Source of the DNA: JADJNY01 sp046349615
GTDB lineage: Bacteria; Planctomycetota; UBA1135; GCA-002686595
DNA length: 64,000 nt
Reading direction: 5' to 3'
Assembly (NCBI GenBank): GCA_046349615.1
Contig: JAXMBZ010000003.1
Coordinates: 124,001 to 188,000 of the forward strand
Part shown: one piece after another, positions 31,876 to 43,200 of the stretch
Layout of the letters: each line of letters opens with the position of its first letter
How positions within the stretch are numbered: the first letter of the stretch is position 1
The notes under the pieces: generated by a model
The model's database searches: none
What the model was told of the DNA's origin: nothing
The model's input: the letters and a program-made list of their open reading frames with translations, nothing else
Made by a program: the position numbers and the translations under genes

Positions 31876-33435
31876 ATGCCGTCCGCCCGCCGTTCGTCTC
31901 TGCTCGTCGGCTCGTCCGTCGTCCTCGCGTCGCTCGTCCCCGGCGCGCCGCAGGAGCGCCCCGCCGACACTCCCGCCGCTGCGGTGAAGAACGTCGCCGA
32001 GAAACCGGCGCCCGACCGGGTCGCGCCCGTCGACCGCGAGGTGCCGACGCAGCACGAACTCGCGCTCGACGGAAAGAAGCTCGCGTACACCGCGACCGCG
32101 GGCACGCTCGTTCTGCGCGAGGAAGACGGCAAGGAGAAGGCGTCCGTCTTCTACGTCGCCTACTCGCGGAACGGGACGGCCGATCCCGCGCAGCGCGCCG
32201 TCACGTTCGCGTTCAACGGAGGGCCGGGCTCGTCGTCGGTCTGGCTGCACCTCGGCGCGCTCGGCCCGAAGCGCGTCGACCTCGGGCCCGACGGGCTCGG
32301 ATCCTCGCCGCCGTTCCGGCTCGTCGACAACCCGTCGACGTGGCTCGAGTTCACCGACCTCGTGTTCGTCGATCCCGTGACGACGGGCTTCTCGCGCGCT
32401 GCGCCCGGCGAGAAGGACGACGCGTACCACGGCGTCGACGGCGACGTGAAGAGCGTCGCGGAGTTCATCCGCCTCTGGACGACGCGCAACGCGCGTTGGG
32501 CGAGCCCGAAGTTCCTCGCGGGCGAGAGCTACGGCACGACGCGCGCGGCGGCGCTCGCGGAACGACTCTCGGACGCGCACGGGCTCTACGTGAACGGGAT
32601 CGTGCTCGTCAGCGCGGTGCTCGATTTCCAGACGCTCGGGATGGACGTCGGGAACGACCTCCCCTACCCGCTCTACGTCCCGACGATGTGTGCGACCGCG
32701 TTCTACCATCACGCGCTCGCGCCCGAGCTCTCGAAGGATCTGCGGGCGACGCTCGACGAAGCGGAGCGGTTCGCCGGCGGCGAGTACCGGCAGGCGCTCG
32801 CGCGCGGCGCGACGCTCTCCGAGGCGGAGCGCGCGGACGTCGCGGCGAAGCTCGCGCGTCTGATCGGAGTGTCGCCGCGGTTCGTGCTCGACTGCGACCT
32901 GCGCGTCGGCGACGGGCGCTTCTACAAGGAGCTCCTGCGCTCGCAGCGCAAGACGGTCGGGCGCCTCGATGCGCGCTTCACCGGCCTCGACCGCGACGCC
33001 GCGGGCGAGAACGCCGAGTACGACCCGAGCTACGCCGCGATCCAGGGTCCGTACACCGCGGCGCTGAACGACTACGTGCGGCGCGAGCTGCGTTGGGAGT
33101 CGGACCTCGAGTACGAGATCCTCACGGGCCGCGTGCACCCGTGGAAGTTCGACGGTGCGGAGAACCGCTACCTGAACGTCGCGGAACGATTGCGCCGCGC
33201 GATGACGCAGAACCCCGCGCTGCGCGTGTTCGTCGGCTGCGGGTACTTCGACCTCGCGACGCCGTACGCGGCGGCGCACTGGACGATCGAGCACATGACG
33301 ATGGAGCCGTCCGTGCGCGAGCGCGTCGAGTTCGGTCACTACGAGGCGGGGCACATGTTCTACGTGCGCCCGCAGGACCTCGCGCAGTTCGGGAGAGACG
33401 TCGCGGGGTTCTACGCGAAGGCCCTGAAACGCTGA
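31876..33435 (+). CDS. Secreted S10-family serine carboxypeptidase
   Basis: 519 residues. A signal peptide (LLVGSSVVLASLVPGAP) is followed by an alpha/beta-hydrolase core of the S10 family: AFNGGPGSSSVWLHLG (oxyanion loop), FVDPVTTGFSRA, nucleophile Ser218 in GESYGTTR, Asp459 in GCGYFDLATP and His493 in EAGHMFY. It should remove C-terminal residues from peptides in the periplasm or outside the cell. A GGAGGAG ribosome binding site at 31864-31870 fixes the ATG at 31876; the frame open upstream is non-coding. S10 peptidases of this type are common in bacteria that live on protein-rich detritus. Confidence 0.93.
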   Translation: MPSARRSSLLVGSSVVLASLVPGAPQERPADTPAAAVKNVAEKPAPDRVAPVDREVPTQHELALDGKKLAYTATAGTLVLREEDGKEKASVFYVAYSRNGTADPAQRAVTFAFNGGPGSSSVWLHLGALGPKRVDLGPDGLGSSPPFRLVDNPSTWLEFTDLVFVDPVTTGFSRAAPGEKDDAYHGVDGDVKSVAEFIRLWTTRNARWASPKFLAGESYGTTRAAALAERLSDAHGLYVNGIVLVSAVLDFQTLGMDVGNDLPYPLYVPTMCATAFYHHALAPELSKDLRATLDEAERFAGGEYRQALARGATLSEAERADVAAKLARLIGVSPRFVLDCDLRVGDGRFYKELLRSQRKTVGRLDARFTGLDRDAAGENAEYDPSYAAIQGPYTAALNDYVRRELRWESDLEYEILTGRVHPWKFDGAENRYLNVAERLRRAMTQNPALRVFVGCGYFDLATPYAAAHWTIEHMTMEPSVRERVEFGHYEAGHMFYVRPQDLAQFGRDVAGFYAKALKR

Positions 33436-33457
33436 GCGGGAGCTCACGCCCCCGCTC
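33434..33457. terminator. Weak hairpin between convergent genes
   Basis: A 7-bp stem GAGCGGG/CCCGCTC with a 10-nt loop begins at the stop codon of the carboxypeptidase gene and lies before the stop of the carboxyltransferase gene on the other strand. No U-tract. Confidence 0.3.
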
Positions 33458-33484
33458 GACGGTGCTCCGCGTGGCCCCCGCGGA

Positions 33485-35074
<1,590 letters not shown>

Positions 35075-35219
35075 GTGGCGCATTGTGTGCGCGACTCCCG
35101 TTCGCGGTCCATCGCCCTCCCCGAGGAACCCCTGCCGTACGTCACCCGGTCCGAGGGGAAGGCCGGTTCCCTCGGGACGGATTCGGCGAACTCCAGTACC
35201 TTCTCGTACGGAGGTCGTC

Positions 35220-36308
35220 ATGAACCCGCTCGCATTCGCCCGCGCGTCCCTGTGTGCTGCCGTCGTCCTCGCCGCCCGGCCCGCGTCGGCCGACGAGATC
35301 ACCCACACGATCCCGTTCCAGTCGCCGCTGCTCACGGCGACCGGCCCGACGTGGCAGACGTCGCTGAGCGTGCCGCGGTTCGACCCGAACCTCGGGCACC
35401 TCGAAGCCGTGAGCGTGGCGCTCGCAGCGACGATGACGGGCTCGCTCGCGGTCGAGAACACGTCGGGGAACGCGACGAGCTCGAACACGCACGTGCGGGC
35501 GCACGTCACCGCCTCGTCGCCCGCGGGCCTCGTCTACACGACGCCGTGGTTCCTCGATCTGTTCTCGGCTCCCGTGCTCGCCCCGTTCGACGGAGTGCTC
35601 GACAGCGCGGGAACCTCGGGCGCGACGGCGAACTTCGTCGGTCTCGCCGGCACGCCGGGCGCGAACACGCAGACCGTCGCTTCCTCCGTGGTCGAGTTCC
35701 TCGGCCCCGCGGGAGCTCCGGGCACGACCGCGATCGCGCTCACCGTGGGCCGGTACATGCAGACGCTGCCGCTCTCACTCACGCTCGTGTCGGCGTCCGA
35801 GCTCGTCGCGGAGGGCGCGGTCACGTTGACCTACCACTACACGACCGCGACGACGCGCATCTGCTCCGGCGACCCGCAACTCGGCTGGGGCGTGTGCCCG
35901 TGCGGCTGGGGCGGTGGTGCGAGCTGCGGCAACTCCGTGAACACGCTGGGTGCGTCGCTCCACCTCAGCGGCACGCCGTCGATCGCGAGCGACACGGTGG
36001 CGTTCCAGACCTTCGGGCTCCCGAACTCGAGCGCGATCTTCCTCCAGGGCGACGCGCTCACGACGCAGACGGCGTTCGGTGACGGGATTCGCTGCGTCGA
36101 CGGCAACCTGATCCGCCTCGGAACGGCCACGATCCAGGGCGGGCAGGCGGGCTATCCCGGACCGGGACAGCTCCTCGTGTCGGTCCGCGGACAAGTCGTC
36201 GCGCCGTGCACGCGCTACTACCAGACCTACTACCGCAACGCGGCGGCCTACTGCACGCCCGCGACGGCGAACCTCTCGGACGGGCTCGCGGTGCACTGGA
36301 CGCTTTGA
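35220..36308 (+). CDS. Secreted choice-of-anchor E protein with YYRNAAA-type C-terminal module
   Basis: 362 residues. A signal peptide (ARASLCAAVVLAARPASA) precedes a domain of about 190 residues resembling the choice-of-anchor E domain (ITHTIPFQSPLLTATGPTW, then a beta sandwich). In that family the anchor usually follows as a C-terminal sorting signal, but here residues about 215-362 form another module. It has a Cys/Gly-rich start (CPCGWGGGASCGNSV), two similar beta repeats, FGDGIRC, and the ending YYRNAAAYC with VHW near the end. The same module ends the protein at 57648-59405. It has no membrane helix, so attachment or secretion by a dedicated system is inferred. GGAGG at 35210-35214 fixes the start. 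Confidence 0.82.
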   Translation: MNPLAFARASLCAAVVLAARPASADEITHTIPFQSPLLTATGPTWQTSLSVPRFDPNLGHLEAVSVALAATMTGSLAVENTSGNATSSNTHVRAHVTASSPAGLVYTTPWFLDLFSAPVLAPFDGVLDSAGTSGATANFVGLAGTPGANTQTVASSVVEFLGPAGAPGTTAIALTVGRYMQTLPLSLTLVSASELVAEGAVTLTYHYTTATTRICSGDPQLGWGVCPCGWGGGASCGNSVNTLGASLHLSGTPSIASDTVAFQTFGLPNSSAIFLQGDALTTQTAFGDGIRCVDGNLIRLGTATIQGGQAGYPGPGQLLVSVRGQVVAPCTRYYQTYYRNAAAYCTPATANLSDGLAVHWTL

Positions 36309-36351
36309 TCGACGCGCGGGCTCGGCGCGCCGCCGCGCGACGGGACCGAGC

Positions 36352-36606
36352 TCACGGCGCGTAGAAGAGCACGAGCGCGCACCGCGGGCAGCGGCAGGCG
36401 TAGACCTTCTTGCGCCGCCCCCCCATGGTGAGGTTGCCCGTCATCCCGCTCTTCGGCGTGCCGGCGACCCACTCCGGGAGCGTCGCGCCGCCGTAGTCGC
36501 CGCGGTCCGCGACGAAGCCCTCCTCCAGGGCGATGGAGCACGTCGGGCACGTCGCCCCGAATCGATTCGCCGGCTCCTGGGATCCGTCCTTCTTGGGGTT
36601 GCTCAT
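36352..36606 (-). CDS. Small zinc-ribbon-like protein
   Basis: 84 residues. Two CxxC-type pairs, CPTC near residue 20 and CRCPRC near residue 73, can bind one zinc. Between them EEGFVADRGDYGGATLPEW resembles small bacterial zinc ribbons of the DUF6487 type. GGAGACC precedes the ATG at 36606 with good spacing. There is no enzymatic motif. It follows the four-helix membrane protein by 32 bp on the same strand and is probably co-transcribed with the mutase/epimerase genes. Its role is unknown. Confidence 0.7.
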   Translation of the reverse strand: MSNPKKDGSQEPANRFGATCPTCSIALEEGFVADRGDYGGATLPEWVAGTPKSGMTGNLTMGGRRKKVYACRCPRCALVLFYAP

Positions 36607-36638
36607 CTCGGTCTCCTTCGCGGGTACACGTCGTCCCT

Positions 36639-37088
36639 TCACACCGAAGTGCGCGCAACGAGCCACGCGACGAACACGGCGCGCGCGCTCCACGCGAGCG
36701 TGCGCACCCAGTTCGTCGCGACGAGGCGGCGGATCGCGTCGGGGTCGTGCGCTCGCTCCAGGCGGCGGTGCAGCGGCACCTGGAAGAGCGCGGTCGAGAG
36801 CCAGAGCACGAAGAGGAGCGCCATGCCCGTCCACGCCGCGCTCTGCGGCACCCACGCGGGCGTGCCGTACACGAGCAGCACGCCGGTCGCGGTCTCGACG
36901 ACCATCGCGGGACCGACGACGAACGTGACGCGGCGCAGGTACGCGTCGTGGTACGCGCGGAACGCCTCGGGCGGGATGCGCGCGAAGAGCGGGTATTGCG
37001 CGAGCTGCACGAGCCAGATCACGCCCGCCATGTAGAGCGTCGACGCGGCGTGGAGCGCGAACACGACGCCGTCGAGGTCGAGCTGCAT
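36639..37088 (-). CDS. Four-helix integral membrane protein, unknown function
   Basis: 149 residues with four predicted membrane helices (about 8-28, 53-75, 82-100 and 123-146). The first carries ALHAASTLYMAGVIWLVQ, and the loop YPLFARIPPEAFRAYHDAYL plus NWVRTLAWSARAV near the end form a pattern seen in conserved uncharacterised bacterial membrane proteins. His and Trp residues near the membrane faces could bind a cofactor, but nothing is known. The gene starts 10 bp after the epimerase stop, suggesting co-transcription with the propionate genes. Confidence 0.75.
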   Translation of the reverse strand: MQLDLDGVVFALHAASTLYMAGVIWLVQLAQYPLFARIPPEAFRAYHDAYLRRVTFVVGPAMVVETATGVLLVYGTPAWVPQSAAWTGMALLFVLWLSTALFQVPLHRRLERAHDPDAIRRLVATNWVRTLAWSARAVFVAWLVARTSV

Positions 37089-37098
37089 GCTCGCCGCG

Positions 37099-37550
37099 TC
37101 AGTGCGCGGCCCAGTTCGGGTCTTCGACGAGCTCCATCAGCACGCCGCCCGTCGCCTTGGGATGCACGAACGCGATCTTCGTCCCGTGCGAGCCCGGACG
37201 CGGCGCATCGTGGATCATCTGGAGCCCCGCGCCCTTCAGCTTCGCGATCGCAGCCACGAGGTCCTCGACGCGCCACGCGATGTGGTGGATGCCGGGCCCG
37301 CGCTTCGCGAGGAAGTTCGTGATCGGCGAGTCCTCGCCGACGGGCTCGACGAGCTCGACGCGCTGCCCGCCCGTGAAGAGCACGAGGACGTTGACCTTCT
37401 GGTCGGGCACGAACTCGACCGGCAGCGCGCGCATGTCGAGGGCCCCTTCGTACGTCTTGCGCGCCTCGGCGAGGCTCGTCGTCGCGATCGCGACGTGGTG
37501 GATGCCGCGCAGGAGCCCGCCGAGCTCGCGCGCAACGCGTTCGGTCACCA

Positions 37551-37551
<1 letters not shown>
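37099..37551 (-). CDS. mce: Methylmalonyl-CoA epimerase
   Basis: 150 residues, the usual size of this vicinal-oxygen-chelate enzyme. Two VOC repeats carry the metal ligands: GIHHVAIAT (His18/His19 region), QRVELVEP, GPGIHHIAWRVEDL, and the C-terminal GGVLMELVE glutamate. It interconverts (S)- and (R)-methylmalonyl-CoA, linking propionyl-CoA carboxylase to methylmalonyl-CoA mutase. Its ATG at 37551 overlaps the mutase stop (TGATG), so the two are translationally coupled. That coupling strongly supports the substrate assignment. The longer open frame upstream is a shadow of the mutase gene. Confidence 0.93.
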
Positions 37552-39239
<1,688 letters not shown>

Positions 39240-39274
39240 CGGCGCGTCGGCGCTCGGGCGCCGGGGGGGGCCGG

Positions 39275-39280
39275 ATTCTA
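39275..39280 (-). promoter_or_regulatory. Putative -10 element of mutase operon
   Basis: TAGAAT on the minus strand, 35 nt before the mutase ATG. The leader between them is a G/C-rich near-palindrome (GGCGCCCGAGCGCC). No cobalamin riboswitch features are recognisable. Confidence 0.4.
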
Positions 39281-39492
39281 CCGCCGCACCGTGGAGGCGC
39301 AACGCGCTCCGCCTCGCACGGGAGCGGCGAGCGCGTCCGCGGCACGCTTGCCCAGCTTTTTCGGCGCAGTTCACGGTGCGCGGCGGAATGCGTTGCCGCG
39401 GACCTGCGTACACGCGAACAATGTCCCTGCGCGAGCATCCCCGCTCGCGCTCCCCCCTCCGCGCGGGCTCCTCCGCTCGCGTCCCCCCTTCG

Positions 39493-42400
39493 ATGAAGAA
39501 GTTCGTCCTCGCGAGCGTCCTGCTCGTCGTCGCATCGTTGATCGCGGTGCTCGTGTGGTGGAGCGTCGCGCCCTCCGCTTCGGCGCCGACCCCCTCGGGG
39601 AGCGAGCTCGCGAGGGCCTCGAAGGCCGGCACGCAGCCCGAAGCGCCCGCGCCGATCGCGGCGGAGCTCGAAGGACACTCCGGCCCCGACGTGCCCGCGC
39701 GCGCCGAGGTCGTCCGCGACACGCACGCCCCGGCCGAAGGCTCGATCGTCGTGCGCGGCCGCGTCGAAGCGCCGGTCGGCTGCGACGACTCGGAGCGCAC
39801 GGTCTACGCGCTCGCGCGCGCGAGCACGTGGGGCGAGCTCGCGCGCGAGCTCGATCCGAAGGAGCCGAAGACCGACACCGAGGAGATCGAGGGCGCGTTC
39901 GCGTCGCTCGGAAACGACGGACGCGACGACGGCGAACCGGAGAAGCGCGTCGTCGCGAGCGCGAAGGTGGGCGCGGACGGGACGTTCTCGGTTGCGTTCC
40001 CCGCGGGGACGAAGCGCGGCTGGCTCGCGGTCGGCGGCACCTACCAGTTCCTGCAGGAGGCGCGCGAGCTCGACCTCGCGCGCGTCGCGGAGGCGATCGT
40101 GCTCCGCCCCGAGTGCGGCGCGGCCGTGCGGGTCCGCGTCGAGCTGCCGGCGGACGGCGACGTGCCCGAGCTCGAGGACGACGCCGTCGCGGTGCTGCGG
40201 CCCGCGGTGCAGAACCCGATGGCCGGCGGCTTCGATCCCGCGCGGCTCGTGACGCGCTCCGCGAAGCGCGCGGAGGGCGTGTTCGAGTTCCGCGCGTTGC
40301 CCGCCGGCGGGCGGATGACGTTCGCGGTGGAGCCCGAGCACCTCGCCGCGCTCGAGCAGCCCGTCGAGAACGCGCGCGCGGGGAGCTGGACCGAGGTCAC
40401 CGCCACGCTGCGGCGGGGCGCGATCGTGCGCGGCCGCGTGGTCGGCCCCGACGCGAAGCCGGTCGAGGGCGCCGTGGTGCGCGCGAAGCTGCCGGGGCAG
40501 TGGTTCGGCTTCGACGACCGCTCCGTGCGGCGCGCGACGACGGACGTGGAGGGCGCGTTCGAGCTCGCGGGCGTGCCCGGAGGCCGCGTGAACCTGACCG
40601 CGACGGCGCAGCGCTTCCTGGCGAGCAAGAAGGTCGAGCTCGACCTCGTCGACGGCGGTGCGAAGTCCGGCGTCGAGCTCGCGCTCGAAGCGGGCAGCGT
40701 CGTCGCGGGCCGCGTCGCCTGGGACGACGGCACCCCGGCGCGAGACGTCGAGGTGCGCGTCAGCTTCGACCTCTCGCAGATGTACGGCATGGGTGCGATG
40801 AACGCGCTCCGCGGCGGCGCCGGCAAGGCGCGCACCGACGACGCCGGCGCGTTCTCCGTCTCGGGTCTCGGAGCAGGACCGTTCACCGTCGTCGCGCACG
40901 CCGAACCGCGCGGGATGCCGCCGCCCCCGCCGCCGACGAAGTCCGACGACGGCGCGGCCGCGGAGTCCGAGGCGAAGACGAAGCCCGACGAGTGGCGCGC
41001 ACGCGCCGACGGCGTCGCTCCGGGGACGAAGGACGTGACGCTCGTGCTTCGCGCGCCGATCGGCGTGAAGGGCTTCGTCACCGACGAGGCGAGCGCGCCG
41101 CTCGCGAAGTTCACGTTGTTCGCGCAGCGCACCGCGACCGGTCCCCTCGCGACGTTCGGCCAGGACGCCGTGAGCGAGACCTTCGAGAGCCCCGACGGGT
41201 CGTTCACGTTCTCGAAGCTCTCGAGCGGCACGTGGAAGCTCTCCGCCGCCGCCGAGGGCTTCGCGCCGATCGAGCCGATCGTGCTCGAGCTCCCGCGCGA
41301 CGAGGAGCGCGACGACCTGCACTTCGCGCTGCCGCGCGCGGCGCTCGTGCGCGGCTTCGTGCGCGACGCGCGCGGCGCGCCGGTCGGCGGCGCGGACGTC
41401 GAGGTCGACACGGGCGGCCCGAACTGGCAACGGATGATGGAGCGCGGGCCGAAGCCGCCCAAGGCGCGCTCCAGCGACGACGGCGCGTTCGTGCTGGAGG
41501 GCTTGAAGCCCGCCGCGCAGAAGCTCGTCGCTCGCGCGCGCGGCTACGCGCAGAGCGAACCGACGCCGGTCGACCTCGCCGCGACGCGCGAGCTCGCGGA
41601 CGTCGTCGTCGTGCTCCGTGTCGGCGCGACGCTCACGGGCGAGGTGTTCGACGACCTGGGCAAGCCGGCGCGCGGGTGGATGATCCAGGCGACGAACACG
41701 CAGACCTTCGACCAGCGGATGGACTTCACCGACGGCGAGGGGAAGTTCCGCGTCGAGCACCTCGAGCCCGGCTCGCGCCAGATCGTCGCGATGCCCGTGG
41801 GCGCGGGCGGCGGAGCACAGGACGCGGGCGCGCGCGCCGACGCGTCGAGCGACTCCAAGCTGGCGGACGACATGGCGGGCTTCGTCTCGAAGATGAAGAT
41901 GACGACCGCGGACCTCGTCGACGGCGAGGAAACGCACGTCGTCCTCGGCGCTCCGCCGAAGGACCCCGTACGCGTGACCGGTCGCGTCACCCACGCGGGC
42001 GCCGCCTACTCCGGCGCGATGGTCTCGTTCATGCGGCAGGGAGGCGCCGGGTTGAACGGGTTCAAGAGCGCGACGACCGACGGACAAGGCGCGTACTCGC
42101 TGACGCTGAACGAGCCGGGCGACTACACCGTGTCCGTGCAGAAGTTCCAGGGCTCGGGCATGCAGCAGAACGTCGTCGAGTTCACGCGCAGCGTGCCGCA
42201 GGCGAAGGAGGCGACGCTCGACTTCGAGCTCCCGACCGGCCGCATCAGCGGCAGCGTCGTCGACGACGACCGCAAGCCGGTCTCCGGCGCGCGCATCACG
42301 ATCACGACGGAAGGCCCGGGGCAGCCGGGAACGCTCTGGGGCGGTCAGTACACCGAGACCCTGACCGACTCGGAGGGCCGCTACGACGTGCAGGCGCTGC

Positions 42401-43092
42401 GGCCCGCGCGCTACACGGTCTTCGCGGGCGGCATGACGATGGGCGGAGCGTTCGGGAACGACGCCGCGAACGGGCGCGAGGAGCTCGCAGGCGTCGCGGT
42501 CGCGGAAGGCGAGTGGCGCAAGAACGTCGACTTCCGTCTGCGGCGTCCCGGCACGATCGACGTCACGGTCGTCGACGAAGCGGGCCAGCCCGTCGCCGGC
42601 GCGAACGTGTTCGTGCGCACGAAGTCCGGCGCGCTCGTCGACCGCTTCACGATGCTCGCGAGCGGGCCCGACGGTCTCGTGAAGTACGGCGGGCTCGCGC
42701 CCGGCCGCTACACGGTCAGCGCGCGGGAAGGCGGACGCGCCGCGGGCGACGGCGCCGAGGTCGAGGTTCGCTCGGGCGAGCACGTCCCCGCGCGGGTCGT
42801 CCTCCTCGGCGGCACGTACCTCCTCGTCAGCGTCGTCGACGCGGAGCAGAAGCCGCTGCTCGCGTCGCTCTCCGTCAAGGACGAACAAGGGCACGAGGTC
42901 GCGGGGCTCGTCTCGCTCCAAGACCTGATGAAGTTGATGGCGCAGGGCGCGTCGCCCGGCGGCGAGCGCCGCGTCGGCCCGCTGCCGCCCGGCAAGTACA
43001 AGGTCGTCGCGACGCTCGCCGACGGCCGCACGACGACGAAGCCCGTCAGTCTCTCCGGGCAGGGCGAGCGCAAGCTCATCGTCCGCTTCTGA
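39493..43092 (+). CDS. Giant membrane-anchored CarbopepD_reg-like repeat protein (copy 1)
   Basis: 1199 residues. A signal anchor (FVLASVLLVVASLIAVLVWW, about 4-24) is followed by an Ala/Pro/Glu-rich spacer and a chain of beta-sandwich units with the carboxypeptidase-regulatory/Cna-B pattern (GRVVGPDAKPVEGAVVRAKL, then TDVEGAFELAGVPGG; GRISGSVVDDDRKPVSGARI; RYTVFAGG). I count at least seven such units. A unit-linking motif HVVLGAPPK (815-823) and the end KPVSLSGQGERKL are shared with the adjacent paralogue. These folds bind no known ligand in general and act as spacers or adhesive stalks, so a cell-surface or periplasmic scaffold is inferred. An upstream ATG (39421) adds 24 basic residues; the chosen start gives a normal signal anchor. 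Confidence 0.85.
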   Translation: MKKFVLASVLLVVASLIAVLVWWSVAPSASAPTPSGSELARASKAGTQPEAPAPIAAELEGHSGPDVPARAEVVRDTHAPAEGSIVVRGRVEAPVGCDDSERTVYALARASTWGELARELDPKEPKTDTEEIEGAFASLGNDGRDDGEPEKRVVASAKVGADGTFSVAFPAGTKRGWLAVGGTYQFLQEARELDLARVAEAIVLRPECGAAVRVRVELPADGDVPELEDDAVAVLRPAVQNPMAGGFDPARLVTRSAKRAEGVFEFRALPAGGRMTFAVEPEHLAALEQPVENARAGSWTEVTATLRRGAIVRGRVVGPDAKPVEGAVVRAKLPGQWFGFDDRSVRRATTDVEGAFELAGVPGGRVNLTATAQRFLASKKVELDLVDGGAKSGVELALEAGSVVAGRVAWDDGTPARDVEVRVSFDLSQMYGMGAMNALRGGAGKARTDDAGAFSVSGLGAGPFTVVAHAEPRGMPPPPPPTKSDDGAAAESEAKTKPDEWRARADGVAPGTKDVTLVLRAPIGVKGFVTDEASAPLAKFTLFAQRTATGPLATFGQDAVSETFESPDGSFTFSKLSSGTWKLSAAAEGFAPIEPIVLELPRDEERDDLHFALPRAALVRGFVRDARGAPVGGADVEVDTGGPNWQRMMERGPKPPKARSSDDGAFVLEGLKPAAQKLVARARGYAQSEPTPVDLAATRELADVVVVLRVGATLTGEVFDDLGKPARGWMIQATNTQTFDQRMDFTDGEGKFRVEHLEPGSRQIVAMPVGAGGGAQDAGARADASSDSKLADDMAGFVSKMKMTTADLVDGEETHVVLGAPPKDPVRVTGRVTHAGAAYSGAMVSFMRQGGAGLNGFKSATTDGQGAYSLTLNEPGDYTVSVQKFQGSGMQQNVVEFTRSVPQAKEATLDFELPTGRISGSVVDDDRKPVSGARITITTEGPGQPGTLWGGQYTETLTDSEGRYDVQALRPARYTVFAGGMTMGGAFGNDAANGREELAGVAVAEGEWRKNVDFRLRRPGTIDVTVVDEAGQPVAGANVFVRTKSGALVDRFTMLASGPDGLVKYGGLAPGRYTVSAREGGRAAGDGAEVEVRSGEHVPARVVLLGGTYLLVSVVDAEQKPLLASLSVKDEQGHEVAGLVSLQDLMKLMAQGASPGGERRVGPLPPGKYKVVATLADGRTTTKPVSLSGQGERKLIVRF

Positions 43093-43200
43093 TCCCCTCG
43101 CGTCCGAGCGGGCGGCTCGCGCGCCCCGGCCTCGCCCGCGTACCGTAGCCACCGCCCCCACCGCGCGACCGCGCGCGGAGCTTCCCGCTCGAGGAACCCG

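Noticed and set aside
39240..39492. Cobalamin riboswitch upstream of the methylmalonyl-CoA mutase
   Set aside because: The leader between the putative -10 and the ATG is only 35 nt and no B12-box-like sequence could be recognised in the 250-bp intergenic region.
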